A DNA stretch of 64,000 bases from Siphlonurus alternatus (lineage: Eukaryota > Arthropoda > Insecta > Ephemeroptera > Siphlonuridae), in the NCBI GenBank assembly GCA_949825025.1, contig OX463779.1, positions 45,059,520-45,123,519 of the forward strand, written 5' to 3'. The position numbers were made by a program, and so were the translations under genes. Below the pieces are notes generated by a model, which was not told the origin of the DNA, searched no databases, and saw only the letters and a program-made list of their open reading frames with translations. Within the stretch, counting starts at the first letter, position 1. Every line of letters starts with the position of its first letter. Positions 29,399 to 40,477 of the stretch are shown here, one piece after another.

Positions 29399-32300
29399 GA
29401 CAGTGAAGGCAAGCGAAATTGAATGGATGTGGGAAACGACGCAAACGACAGTAAAACGATGTTCAATTAGCCACCAAGACAGTCTCATGAGACTCAGCAA
29501 TTCGAATAAATTTCAACCTTGCTATATATATAAACTGTTTCTTCACTTACATTGTCTTGCTCTAATATATGACAAAAAAAAATATCATCTTGTCTTCTTC
29601 TCCCTCAATCATCAATATCAGTTTTGTCTCTACAATTTAATACTTCAAGTACTACAAGTTTTATATAAGGTGGTAAATTAGGTTTTAAAATTGCCAATCT
29701 TGTCGTAATATTAAACTTCCATAAGGAAAGAACAAAAAATACCTAAGCTTATTTTTCATCCTCTAGAGAGAGGAGAAGGAGAATATTTTGTTACAAGCTT
29801 TTTGCTATGAACGTATGCTATATATAATATAATATCAAATGATTTTATTTAGAAAAGCGAGTGCTTTGTGTCAGGAGTGTCATGCCTGAAATCAATCACT
29901 ATTATCACGAGTACAATACCATCGTTCGTATATACATATGGCTTTACAAACATCAATTTCTATAACATTCCATAATAATAAAAAAAAAGTAAATAACAAT
30001 CAATATGTAACCCTTCTGTATTTATGTTATAATTAATTACAAACAACAATTTCAATTATGCAATATTGTTTTATATATTGTTAGTTATTTTAATGAAATG
30101 TGCTATGAAAGATTTTATAACATATTTATTTAAATATTAGTAAAAAAAAAAAAAACAAAAAAACATCAGGATTTTTTTTTATGAATTAAAAATTCGTTAC
30201 ATTAATTTTTAATTAAAAAAAAACGTCTTGTGGAGAAATTCATCAGAGAAATTCAATGCATATATTAAAACGAAAATATTACATTTCACTATCTTTATCT
30301 CTTTAAAAAAAATCTGTAGTTTCTTTATATATTTACTTTTTGTAGTGTTTGATGAAAAAGAGGATTATTTTATCGAGTTAAATCTGCAAAGAAGAGATTA
30401 TTTTGAATGAGAATAACCAGAGTTATAACGTATTGCTATACAACAGTGTGAGATAAAAAGAACTGCTTGTGCTTGCCTTGCTTGGTATTTACAGTATAAT
30501 ATGGAAGAAAGAAGAAATGTGTACACAATTATAAAAAAACTTGTTGAGTAAATTCAGCTGCTTTCTATTTATTCAGTGCTTTATATTAAGTTTAAACACT
30601 TACAATCATTTTTATATTTTTTTTATAAAATTAGTTAAAACATCTTACAAAGTTACCTATATATATTATGACAATTTTCTCATTATTTTTTTTCATCTTT
30701 TTTATATTTATTTTTTTTTCCCTTGTTAGCTCATTTGCGTATCCTAGCAAGCATGAAGAAACACAGACACACATTTCGTCAGCATCGTTGTAATCATCGT
30801 GTATTCCAGTTAGTTGCTTTCTCACAGCAGCAACAACCCCCATATTCCGCTGTTCGGTTCGTTAAATTTGAGTTATGCTTCTGCTGCTGTACTATATATA
30901 CGTACTTTTAACAATCCTTTTTTTTTTTTTTTTTTCCTTCCCTTATTTCTTGCGCCTACGAGATCACAAGGAAATGAGCTACATAGTTACAAAGACGGCT
31001 TTGCTTTTTGCAAGACTATGTACATATAATAATATATAATAATATAATACTAAATATATAAAAGAGAAGAAGTGGGCTGTTTCCACTTTTTTTCTCTTCA
31101 ATTTCTTTACTACAGACTTCTTTGATGAGTGAATACTAAACCCTCGTCGTTCTCCCACCCTTTGCCTACTTGGCACCACGTCTTTCTACCCCCTCCTCCC
31201 CCCTTCTGCTTTCCTTCTCATTTCGGCCCTCTTTTACACGCTTGGCAAATTAGAAATTGGAGAAATTACAAGTGTAAGAAACTCGTCGTTCCATAAAGGC
31301 GATGTATAAAGGCAAAAGTTTTTAAGAGCTCCTTTTTTTTTATCCTTATAATTTAAGAGAAAAGAGCTACCATGCAAGCAAGGGCTTCGTTTTCTAGAAG
31401 CAAATATGTAGCAGTTCTTTTTCTCTATAATAAAGTTTAAAAAAAAAAAAAAAAAACATTTTCACCGTTTGATTGAAATCGTTAGAAAACTTTTTTTTTA
31501 AAAGAAAAAATCCCTCTCTGAAGTGTGATTTATTTTTAATTAATTAAATGCTAATTTTTTTTCATTTAAGTAATTTATTCTCTTATTTAAATTAATTTTT
31601 TCCCAACACATAATTATATAGTATTACTAATTAGTATTATTTCTGCTTTTTGTTACAGATAACATGGTTAGATGGCCACGACAATGTTCTTACTGACGGT
31701 ATTGAGTTGATAACCGAGCCTTTACCTGATGGCAAGCGAGTCACAGCCAAGTCTATCCTCAAACTCACCCCTAAGAAAGAGCACCATAACTTGACGTTCA
31801 CTTGTCTGGCTCAGAATACGGCAGACCGTACGTCTAAAAGTGCTCGTCTACGCCTTGAGGTCAAGTTTGCACCCAAGGTTACGGTGAGGGTGGTAGCTCC
31901 AGCCGACCGTCGGGTCTCAGAGTTTGATGAGGTACGACTGGCCTGTCGTGCAGACGCCAACCCCTCTGATGACCTTGTTTACAAATGGTACCTCAACGAT
32001 GAGCTGGTATCCGGCGAATACACGACAGAACTACTTCTACCGAACGTGACCAGAGCCATGCACGACGCTATCGTCAAGTGTGAAGTTCACAATGCGGTCG
32101 GCAAAAGTGAGGAGTCAGAGACACTTGACATCAGCTGTAAGTACCCATTTTAGTAATTGTCAAAGTTCTAAGTCGCTTGTACGAAATATTTGTAATTACT
32201 TTTCATTTTGAAATCCATAGTATAATCAATTAAGTAGTACATCAACTTGCATTTTTTCATTGTACAAAAATCGTTCCTCGTCCGGAATAATGAGCTATAA

Positions 32301-35300
32301 TCTATCTGCTTATCACGATTTCGTTGTAATAACAAGCTATCTGCTATATCGTATGCAGGTGAGCGCAATTATGAGCTGTAAATCGATAAAAAAATAAAGC
32401 TTATAATTGCACTCACCTGAATAAATAGCAGATAGCTCATTATTGCAACGAGATCATGGTAGGCAGACAGCTCATTATTCCGGACGAGGGGGCTCATTAT
32501 TACGGATGAGGGACGAAATATTCCTATCTTTGGTGAAAACTTCATAGGTGCGTTCGTAAACGCTGTACAACTTGCCCCCACTTTCTTACTCCGGAACGAA
32601 AGGATGGGTTAGGAAAAACAGTGCAGATGACGTCACGGTTTTATTCATAAATACTCAGAGTACATCGATCAGGGTTTACGAATTAACAGATTTCATGTTT
32701 TTTTATTCACCCTCCTTTTTAAAATAAAGTTGTATGAATTTTTATTTTCAAATATTCTAATAACTAATTAAATAATAAAAAAAGTAAATTATATACTAAA
32801 AACGCTACAAAATCAATTTCATAACACTTTGAAGTATAAGATTATTATTTTAATTCTATTGTTATATAAATTGTATTGTCCTGCTTGTTATGTAGTAATC
32901 CGGATATATTGATTATTATTATTATAATACCTTTTTTTTTTTTTTACATAAAGCCGATGTTTACTCAGTCAAACAAAAAGCTAGCTTGTATCATCATTAT
33001 TCATTCCGTGTTGATTATTAAACATATATTTTTCTTTATATAATTTACATATACGAATGTTAAAAGTCAAAAAGATGTCATCATATTTGAATCATTGAGC
33101 TCTATACAAGGCTAGAGGGCTAATCAGCTGTTTTAGGCGCGCACGGCGTCTGGGAGGAAAGTGGGTGGTGGTCGGTGCTATCGAATGCCTGGTTGACCAA
33201 CCTAAGAAAGTTTCCTTATAAAATAAGTATTAAAAGTTACACTGCAGTTGGCAATTCTGAGGAGAATACGTTGGAATGTGTGACGAAAGCGCAATCTCCC
33301 ACCCACTTCCTCCCGCCGGACCGTGCGCACAGTTTAACATTGAGAAGTATAGGGCATTATCCCTCTAGCCTTGTATAGAGCTCAATGATTTGAATATATT
33401 TGTAAATATTGACATTCTTTTTTTTTAGATATGATCAAATGAATAATACTCTCATCATCACAATTCCCATATTACATTAAACTGACTGTGTTTTGTGGTG
33501 TTTGAATGACAATATTTTGTTTGATGTTATAAAATTGACGTTGTTATATCAAATATTGACATCTCTTATGATGGTTAAATTGCAATATATATACTTACTA
33601 CATATATATCGAAGCTTATTGGTTATACTATTCCTGCAGTCTGTCTCTATATAACCTTTTCTCTGTCTCCAATGACAACAAACATATAGTCAAATTTACA
33701 TGATATTTCCTCCGGAAGTATGGAGTTTCTGATCTTCGTTTTCATATTTCAGTGTTATAATTTCACACATAGGTCAGTACTTTTACTTCAAACTACTCTG
33801 TAAAGTTTCAAAACTGAATTAAAAACAAAAAGGGCTGTAAAGTGTAAACTTCACACTTCCGGCTACTTCCGGAAGGAATATAAAATTAATTTGATTATAT
33901 CACTCGTATATATTACATCATTGATTGCTCTCTCATCAGCTGATTTTAATAAATATTGATACGTCAATATGTGAACTCGACATATCATTCCTGCTCATTT
34001 ATAAATGTGTGTTTTGTATCCCATTTGTGTGTTAGCTTGTACAAACGTGTCAGCTCTCAGCGATGAGTGAGCAATATACTAATAGAATATTTAATATTAT
34101 CGATGCCTTTTATATATCTTAAACTTTTGCAATGCTATTTTAATTTATTCCATGCGTATTGAAGTTTTACTGTGAACCATTCAAATATTAAAATATTATA
34201 AATTATGTATGAAAGGCTTAGCAAAATAAGAAAAAATATATTTTATGGACTTTACCTGTTTAAGGTTTTATATTAATTGTGTATTTAATAGTAAATTTTC
34301 AATTTTTTTATGTAAGCTCTTATAAGAGTATAGCAGGAGTATATTTATAATTTTTTTTTTTAACTTCTTAATTCAGAGTTATAAAAGTTTGTGAAGCATG
34401 TTGAAGCAATTAGAGCGCGGGAAGGGAGGGAGAGGAGGGGGGTAATATTCATGAACAACCACCTTTTCTTACAGTGCTCTACGCTATTATATAATTGCGA
34501 TTCAATGACTCTTAAATTGCTAGAACCTCTTAAAACTCGAGCTCTTTCGATTCACCACGTTACTGAAAATATCTACAAAAGCCTACAATTTTAAGAATTA
34601 TGGTAGAATTATCTAGCATAATTATCAGTTGACGTAATTAACAGTCTACAAAAAGAACTAAGGAGGAAAAAAGTTTATAAAAATAATAGTTTTTCAAGTT
34701 TTTTAAGTTGCATGAAATAGCGTTTCAGACTCATAAAAAATAAACATAGCAGTCACATGCATATCACAGGGAGCTGGAAGTAAAGCAATATATTTCTAGT
34801 CCTGGACAGATTGAGTATAAAAAGAACAGTGGAATTCGCCTCTGCACCGTGCACGATATGTTTAGTATGTAAATATACTAAACTTTATATTATTTGCACT
34901 AAAATAACTCTAGAAAACCTGAAATCGAAAGCGTTCCGTGGACTGTACATTATATCAAAAGGACCATAAGAATTTAAGTCAACTTCTTTTATTTGCACCT
35001 TGCTGACTGTTATTTGTCCGACATTATGCAACTCTTTAAGCATATATGCTCAAAGAGTTGCATACCCGTCAGGCACAACATAGTTTTACAACATTAATGT
35101 TACGAGATAGTGTTGACAATTTTATTAAATAATTTTAAAACAGAAAATATTAGAAAGTTCAGACTTTTGAATAGGAGGAACTTTTTTCGTTGCCTCATAA
35201 TTATTTTCTAAAATATTTAACACGGCAAAGGTATTGAGTGACGCTCCTTTTGTTTCAGACGGTCCACGGTTCCGCAGCCGACCAATCAGCGTGCAGGCCG

Positions 35301-38300
35301 AACAGGGCTCCAGCGTGACCCTGTCGTGTGACGTGGACGGCAACCCTCCCGCGGACATCATCTGGCTGCACGAGGACACGTCCAAGGTAGGACACGCCTC
35401 CCCCTTTTTTCTATCCACGTTTAACACTGGAAAATGTTACGTGTGAGTTTTTTTTATTTTATTTTTTAACATTGTTTATTATTACAAGATTACTGAAAAT
35501 ATTTATTCGTGTCTGTTTTTTTTTATCGCTTTCAAATTAATTTTTTTTTTTTTCACTTTTCATTTAATAAAATGATTCATAGAATTATCCCGAGACAATA
35601 TCATAATAAGTTGTATATATTCGTAATTTAATATCTTTAATATTTTATGAATAAGAAAAGCAAGGCAAGTGAGGATTCTCTCATCTCACAGAGCATTAGA
35701 GGAAGATGGTTTCATTATGCCAGAAAATTTGAACTATTTTTAGTAGCATCATTAAATAGGCAGATGCTCTTTTGGATACCATACTTGTGTAATAGAGATG
35801 TTTATATTTATAGACATTGATTTTGTTTTCATTAATTAATTTAATCATGATGTTATAAATAAATATTCTATTTTTTTCACAGCTTTCTCATTATAATGGC
35901 TTTAAAGACGTAAATATTTGAGTAGTATGAATTACAACAACAATGAGCCTAATTTACGTCAGTATCGGGTGCATGTTCTATTAATATAAAAAGAAATGTC
36001 ATATCCTACTTAATTTGACATGATAAAAAAATAATTTTTGTTTGACACATGATTGACATGTATTTTTGTTTTTCCAAAAATAATTCTTATAAAAACTGCT
36101 TAATTGTTAACTTAAATCCTTACGATAAATCTTAAATTATATATTACAATTATAATATATTTAGAATTTTAAGAGTTTTAGATATAAAATTTAAGAACAT
36201 AGTATATCAATTAAGAATAATAAATCTATAAGAGGTTTAAATAACAAGAGAGAAAGAAAAAGACCCTCTTAAAATTTTCAAATTAAGCTGATTAAGTAAT
36301 TTAGAGCTACTCTCTCTGAAAGAAAGTTAATTAGAGTGAGTGGTATGGATAGTGATGGTTTTGTATGTTTGACGCAGGTGGTGGGTACTTCTGCCAATCT
36401 TTCGCTCACGATCTCACTCGAGACGGCTGGACGTTACCGGTGCCGAGGTCTCGTGTCTGGCTTCCCAGAGATCGCGGCCGAGGCTCACGTTTACTTGAAA
36501 GGCCCGCCTGCCATCATCAGCCACCGCACGCAGTTCGGTACACTGGGGGATAACGTGCGCCTCGAGTGTGTCATCTTCTCCGTGCCGCGACCTCAACGTG
36601 TCGTCTGGAGTCGCGCAGGAAGAGAGTTGCACTCAAGCAGTGAGTACTTTACCCTACTTTACTATAATTATATGCATATATACGTGTTGACCTTAGAATA
36701 ACTTTTAAATCAAGAGTTATATGTACACTCGTCGCCTTGGAAAATTTCACACTTGCTGCCTTGTTAATCAACATGATCTGTGTTATTCTTACGGAACATG
36801 GTGATTAACAAGGCTACAAAGGGACATTTTCCGAGGCGGCGAGTGTACTGTACAATAATTGTTACAAATTTTAGTAATTTTGAATCATATATTATATAAA
36901 AATAAAACCTTTTTATTTAAATTTTTTTAATACTATATATATAATTTTTTTTAAAAGTCCCATTTCGTTTTAAAGAAGTTTTTTTTTTGTATTTAATTTT
37001 TTTACAACCACATTTATTTAAATTAAAAAAAAAAATGTTAACTTCATATTATGTACTTCAACACTGTATTATCCTAATACATTAGATGAAAATATAATTA
37101 CAATCTTTTACACGGATCTTTTTAAGTTATATAATAAAGTTTTTTATGTATATTTTTTAACAGTCTATGTTCATTACAACTAAACTTTTTGTTCTGCTCT
37201 TTCTAAAGTAAATTTTGTTTTACATAATTCGCTACACCAGCTAGAGCACTGTCATGTTAATGCCAGCATTTTATTCAAAGAGAGAGTGGGAGTTTCATAT
37301 TATATAAAATGAAGCGTACCACAATTTTGTGTGTGTGTAAATTGGTTTAAATTTCATTATCTACATGTCAGTTTTAATTAGTTTATGACTGTTACAACTT
37401 TTTAATGATGAACACAATTTTTTTAAAAAAATTTAAATAACCTTTTGTAGTATTATTGGTTTTTATAAATTTTTAAAACCTTTGTAATATTTTATTTTAG
37501 GTGATGGAGATTTTACGGTTTTGGAAGATCCTTTACCAGAAGGTGTCAAAAGTACTCTGATAATTCGAGACTCAAAGCCTCAACATTTTGGGTCATTTAA
37601 CTGTACTGCCAGTAATCCTTTCGGCACGGATGTAGCTGAAATAAGCCTCAAGCAGCAAGGTAAGCTTTACAATAAAGAAATTATTAATTAGCCATAATAC
37701 TGTATATTAATTGATGTGGCTTTTACAGTTGATATTTCTTCAGTACAAAACTTGACGTTAAATTTAATATGATATTTAATTTCATAAAGACTTGTGTGCA
37801 AATAAAATAAGTGGTGGGGGAAAGCCCATAAGATTAATTAAGGGTAAGGTAACACGGATCAGTTGACCCAATGCTAAAAAAAATCCGAAACAGGAAAATT
37901 ATGAAAAAAAATTAAAATGTTCTCCTCTACATCCCCTATCAGTGGCTAAAATATCAGGTATACAAATTGAAGCTAGTTTTTGAGTTATGAATTTTTAAAG
38001 TTGACTAATTTAACATAGAAGTTTGAGTTTTTCATGTTAAAGTAGTCAACTTTAAAAATTCATAACTCAAAAACTAGCTCCAATTTTTACACCTGATATT
38101 TTAGCCACTGATAGGGGATGTAAAGGAGAACATTTTAAATTTTTTTCATAATTTTCATGTTTCGGATTTTGTTTAGCATTGGGTCAACTGATCCATGTTA
38201 CCTTACCCTTAATAAGAAAAAGTGAAAATAAAATTGCAATGGGGGAATAGACAATTAAGGCATCAAAACATCAAAACTTTGAATTTTTGTGCTGAAGTAA

Positions 38301-39403
38301 TGACTACCTAGGAGAGAAACATCAATTAATATTATAATTATAAGGAATAAATAATCTCCTATAATCTTGCACATTTATGTATTATGATTTTTTTTTTTTT
38401 TTTTACTTTTTTTTTCTTGCATTATTAAAATGTGCTATTTTTATGTTTGTTTCAGAGGGATTCAAAAATCTACAAATGATATTTTACAGTGTAATAGCAT
38501 CCCTAATTGGAGTTATTTTAATTGGAATTTTGTGCTTTTGCAAATGTAAAAACAAGCCAAAACTACCAGAAGGTACTATATCAAATTTCCATCATATTTA
38601 ATGTTCACCTCATTATCTAAAATAGTCGTGATATGTTCCACAGTTGAGACCGAGCCTGCAGAAAAGCAGTCTAAGCACTCCGATCGTTCGTCCAACGACT
38701 CTGACCTTAAGGTTGAAATTCGCACGGCAAGCTCGCTGAGCAACATGCATGAGCCTGGCGACTCGGAACCTGGTGGGTGGGAGGAGCGTAGCGATGCAGC
38801 AACGCCAAGACTCACAAACGGAGGGGACGGACTGTACCGATATTCCAACGACTACACAGAGCCAACATTTCCTCCCAAAAATGTAAGATACCCTCCAAAA
38901 AAACACAAAATTTCATTATACTAACATATGTTTTATGTTTTCAGGATGGCCAGAATAATAATGGATATGTTCCATTTGTGGATTACAATAGAGATTACAA
39001 CCCTCCAATGGAATTAACAAGAAATTCAGTTTATGGTGCCCATATGATGCCTCCTCCAGTTACAAATACTACAATGCTTAACTCAAATATTGATCCTCGA
39101 TATTCAGCAACTTATGGTAATCCTTATTTAAGAACATCTACTAATTCATTACCACATCCACATCCTTCAATGGGTACTTCTCCTGCTGGATCAAGTCCAG
39201 GTGCTACAGGGATGCTCAAAGCTCCTCAGAGTCTTCATACCCCACCACCTATGCAACCACCACCCCCTGCATACAGTGCTACCATGTCGAGAAATGGAGC
39301 AGTGCCGCAAGTTAGCAGGTTACCTAACTCTCCCACCTCGCAATTCATTGTGCCATCTTCACAGGCAGCAATCAAGAGAGGAACGTTAGCTACTCACGTA
39401 TAA
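24559..39403 (+). CDS. kirre: Kirre/Roughest (NEPH-family) immunoglobulin-superfamily cell adhesion receptor, 10 coding exons
   Basis: Joined exons 24559-24814, 27627-27778, 28637-28714, 31659-32136, 35259-35386, 36378-36639, 37501-37659, 38456-38572, 38644-38882, 38945-39403 give 2328 nt, 775 residues plus stop, close to the 764 residues I recall for fly Roughest. All introns are GT-AG and phases agree. The ATG follows an in-frame TAG at 24535. Visible: signal peptide (about residues 1-22), five Ig domains (first Cys47/Trp58/Cys105), one transmembrane helix at about 512-533 followed by Cys/Lys, then about 240 cytoplasmic residues with a proline-rich PPPPAY stretch. The end Thr-His-Val is a PDZ ligand typical of Kirre/NEPH1. 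Family role: homophilic/heterophilic adhesion (with Hibris/Nephrin partners) in myoblast fusion, axon sorting, eye patterning and nephrocyte diaphragms. It could be the kirre or the rst paralogue; the sequence alone does not decide. Confidence 0.95.
24975..25376. mobile_element. Foldback element, ATGGATAGAGG family (divergent copy)
   Basis: Outer arms GTGTATGG..GGACAAACTGC pair with GCAGGTTGTCCATACAC; inner ATGAATAGAGGGTACC pairs with GGTACCCTCTATTCAT-like sequence at 25320-25336. Core resembles the copies at 44900 and 59515. Begins 160 bp after kirre coding exon 1. Confidence 0.6.
25380..27370. other. kirre intron, AT-rich
   Basis: No exon; one MITE at 26983-27110. Confidence 0.5.
26983..27110. 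mobile_element. hAT-like MITE, CAGGCGTGGAT family
   Basis: Starts CAGGCGTGGATACAG, ends GGATCCACTCCTG; flanks AAAATCAG and AAAATTAG are an 8-bp duplication with one difference. Body shares TTTTGGATTTAACATGGGCA with the copy at 9899. In kirre intron between coding exons 1 and 2. Confidence 0.7.
27376..27569. mobile_element. Tc1/mariner-like MITE (CAGTCAAATTT), copy A
   Basis: Inverted ends CAGTCAAATTTA and TAAATTTGACTG between TA dinucleotides (27374-27375, 27570-27571). Its right end is 57 bp from the acceptor of kirre coding exon 2. Confidence 0.75.
27627..27778 (+). CDS. kirre: kirre coding exon 2 (end of Ig1, start of Ig2)
   Basis: Acceptor ctgcag ends at 27626 and donor CAG|GTAAGA follows 27778. 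The segment DDARFQCQVA carries the second cysteine of Ig1 (Cys105), and PPEPPRIVQ opens Ig2. Phase 1 in, phase 0 out. Third positions are markedly GC-rich compared with the flanking intron. Confidence 0.93.
28637..28714 (+). CDS. kirre: kirre coding exon 3 (Ig2, 78 nt)
   Basis: A 26-codon exon, phase 0 on both sides, between acceptor gcgcag and donor GAG|GTGAGT. It carries the first Ig2 cysteine (ELECVSRGGKP). Being symmetric and 78 nt long it could be skipped without a frameshift, but skipping would remove the core of Ig2. Confidence 0.92.
28779..28860 (+). repeat. Short tandem duplication
   Basis: TTTTAAATGCCCAGTTCTAC..ATGAATTCAATGTAT is followed after about 12 bp by a second copy differing at one base. 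In the intron after kirre coding exon 3. Confidence 0.7.
28861..31658. other. kirre intron after exon 3, AT-rich
   Basis: Contains a TA microsatellite (29345-29393) and homopolymer runs; CT-rich at 31140-31250. No exon seen. Confidence 0.5.
29345..29393. repeat. (TA)n microsatellite
   Basis: About 24 TA units in the intron after kirre coding exon 3. Confidence 0.97.
31659..32136 (+). CDS. kirre: kirre coding exon 4 (rest of Ig2 and all of Ig3)
   Basis: The longest ectodomain exon, 478 nt, phase 0 in and phase 1 out. It begins ITWLDG (Ig2 tryptophan), includes the Ig2 cysteine in FTCLAQN, and covers Ig3 with Cys pairs in RLACRAD and VKCEVHN. Acceptor tgttacag, donor AGCT|GTAAGT. Confidence 0.94.
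32272..32515. mobile_element. MITE of the CGTCC..GGACG family, copy 2
   Basis: Same ends and internal AGATAGCTCATTATTGCAAC blocks as 23549-23749; flanks AAAT at 32268-32271 and 32516-32519. In the kirre intron after coding exon 4. Confidence 0.75.
32548..32690. repeat. Weak inverted-repeat segment
   Basis: TTCGTAAACGCTG near 32551 pairs with CAGGGTTTACGAA near 32670 with one mismatch. Possibly an old MITE. Confidence 0.35.
33092..33388. mobile_element. Long-TIR MITE in kirre intron
   Basis: Perfect inverted ends of 28 bp (TCATTGAGCTCTATACAAGG continuing to GGG; complement at 33361-33388). Inner GGGAGGAAAGTGGGTGG pairs with CCCACCCACTTCCTCCC. GC-richer than surroundings. Confidence 0.75.
33689..33897. 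mobile_element. Tc1/mariner-like MITE (CAGTCAAATTT), copy B
   Basis: Reverse-orientation relative of 27376-27569, sharing TTTCACACATAGGTCAGTAC and the ends GTCAAATTTACATGA. In the kirre intron after coding exon 4. Confidence 0.7.
33898..35258. other. kirre intron after exon 4, distal part
   Basis: One 40-bp hairpin at 35025; otherwise nothing recognised. Confidence 0.5.
35025..35064. repeat. 40-bp hairpin
   Basis: TATGCAACTCTTTAAGCAT and ATGCTCAAAGAGTTGCATA pair with one mismatch and almost no loop, about 195 bp upstream of kirre coding exon 5. Confidence 0.6.
35259..35386 (+). CDS. kirre: kirre coding exon 5 (start of Ig4)
   Basis: Acceptor tgtttcag, donor AAG|GTAGGA. The split codon T|AC restores Tyr before GPRFRSRP. 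It contains Cys (VTLSCDVDG) and Trp (IIWLHED) of Ig4. Phase 1 in, phase 0 out. Confidence 0.93.
35387..36377. other. kirre intron after exon 5
   Basis: AT-rich; nothing recognised. Confidence 0.5.
36378..36639 (+). CDS. kirre: kirre coding exon 6 (end of Ig4, start of Ig5)
   Basis: Acceptor gacgcag, donor AGCA|GTGAGT. It carries the Tyr-x-Cys of Ig4 (GRYRCRG) and the first Cys/Trp of Ig5 (RLECVIF, VVWSRAG). Phase 0 in, phase 1 out. Confidence 0.93.
36726..36845. mobile_element. 120-bp TA-flanked MITE
   Basis: Inverted ends CACTCGTCGCCTTGGAAAAT and complement, TA on each side (36724-36725, 36846-36847). Inner TTGTTAATCA pairs with TGATTAACAA. Lies 86 bp after kirre coding exon 6. Confidence 0.75.
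37501..37659 (+). CDS. kirre: kirre coding exon 7 (end of Ig5)
   Basis: Acceptor ttattttag, donor CAAG|GTAAGC. The segment GSFNCTASNPFGTD holds the closing cysteine of Ig5 and an Asn-Cys-Thr sequon. Phase 1 on both sides. Confidence 0.93.
37852..38208. mobile_element. TTAA-flanked foldback MITE, copy 1
   Basis: 357 bp, ends GGGTAAGGTAACA and TGTTACCTTACCC, TTAA on both sides (37848-37851, 38209-38212). The arms pair nearly along their full length. Lies in the kirre intron between coding exons 7 and 8. Confidence 0.88.
38456..38572 (+). CDS. kirre: kirre coding exon 8 (transmembrane segment)
   Basis: Acceptor gtttcag, donor GAAG|GTACTA. It encodes a helix of about 21 hydrophobic residues (FYSVIASLIGVILIGIL), then CFCKCKNKPK as the cytoplasmic stop-transfer. 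Phase 1 on both sides. Confidence 0.93.
38644..38882 (+). CDS. kirre: kirre coding exon 9 (cytoplasmic)
   Basis: A short 71-bp intron precedes it (acceptor ttccacag). Donor AAT|GTAAGA. Polar, acidic, serine-rich cytoplasmic sequence; no catalytic domain. Phase 1 in, phase 0 out. Confidence 0.92.
38945..39403 (+). CDS. kirre: kirre last coding exon (cytoplasmic tail, stop)
   Basis: Acceptor gttttcag after a 62-bp intron; open for 152 codons to TAA at 39401-39403. Proline- and tyrosine-rich; includes a PPxY-like PPAY and ends Thr-His-Val, a class I PDZ ligand. Codons here are much more AT-rich than in exons 2, 3, 5 and 6. Confidence 0.94.
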   Translation, partial: DGQNNNGYVPFVDYNRDYNPPMELTRNSVYGAHMMPPPVTNTTMLNSNIDPRYSATYGNPYLRTSTNSLPHPHPSMGTSPAGSSPGATGMLKAPQSLHTPPPMQPPPPAYSATMSRNGAVPQVSRLPNSPTSQFIVPSSQAAIKRGTLATHV

Positions 39404-40251
39404 TATAAACCAGGCAGTGCAACTATTTGCTGCCTGCCAGAACCAATTAAAACTACAGAAATGATATGACATTTTTATATTTTAATTTTGTTCTTTTGTT
39501 CCAAAATATAGAGTCAAGGAGTTACATTGGCTCACAGTGATTTGTGAAGTGATTGTGTGATGCAGACTGGAATATGAGAGTGAGGCTTTAAAATAAAAAA
39601 TAAAAAAAGCTACAAGACACTCTACCAGATTAAGTTTTTAAGAAGTGCTCATTTACGTAGATAGGAAAAACAACATGAGGGTAAATGTTAATATCTATAA
39701 ATTAATTTTTGATACAAGACGAGCAAGGAAGAGAATAATTACATATATTATGTATTTTTTTTTAGGAGGTGCTTAGCAAGTTAGCTTTGACCTTTGGCAA
39801 TTTTGTTTGTTTTGTTTATTTTCCGATTATTTATTTCAAATTTAAATTATTAAAAAAAATATATAATGCCAAAATACCAGCTGGTTTCATACACTCGTCA
39901 GTGTAAAGTTATTTTTGATCAAATAGTTAATACTAGCATCATATTTTAGTTGTTACTTGCACAGTAAGAATCTTAACAGAAAAATTTTGTTTATAAAAAT
40001 AGGCAAACAAAAAATTTCACTATTTTCAGGCTCAAATTAAACCTTTTTTGTACTGTTAAAAGGTATTTTTCTGTAAAAAAAAAATAATAATTGAAAAATA
40101 TATCATTGTATTTAACATAAAACAAATTACATATTATATGTAAAATATATATTAAATTGTTTAAAATGGAGTGTGCCGTTAAAATGACGTGTTTGCTGTG
40201 TCAACTAGGAAAAACTAGATTCAAAATTTAAAAATCTTTGATACATTTCAT
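39404..40251 (+). other. kirre 3' UTR candidate
   Basis: AT-rich non-coding sequence after the kirre stop. The nearest AATAAA-like signal is at about 39592, within an A-rich run. The true poly(A) site cannot be fixed from sequence. Confidence 0.4.
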
Positions 40252-40469
40252 CAAGGTTCCTTTATACAGGTTAAGACACGCACGCATTTCGTGCGTCAAT
40301 TTCGTTAAATTTTCAGGCCCCATTGTACCGCGAAATTTCAAAAATAGCATTGCATGATGGGCGCATTCAAAGTTTCGCGGCACGATGTGGCCAAAATTAC
40401 TTGAATGTGATTGGCTAAACCCTTTAACATTGGTCCAATCGGTGGCTTAACCTGTATAAAGGAACGTTG
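40252..40469. mobile_element. hAT-like MITE with 8-bp target duplication
   Basis: 24-bp inverted ends with one mismatch (CAAGGTTCCTTTATACAGG left; complement at right). Exact duplication CATTTCAT at 40244-40251 and 40470-40477. 218 bp, non-coding, in the kirre 3' flank. Confidence 0.8.
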
Positions 40470-40477
40470 CATTTCAT

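Noticed and set aside
36365..36553. Alternative-frame ORF over kirre exon 6
   Set aside because: Shadow of the exon; the correct frame carries Ig cysteines and joins in phase.
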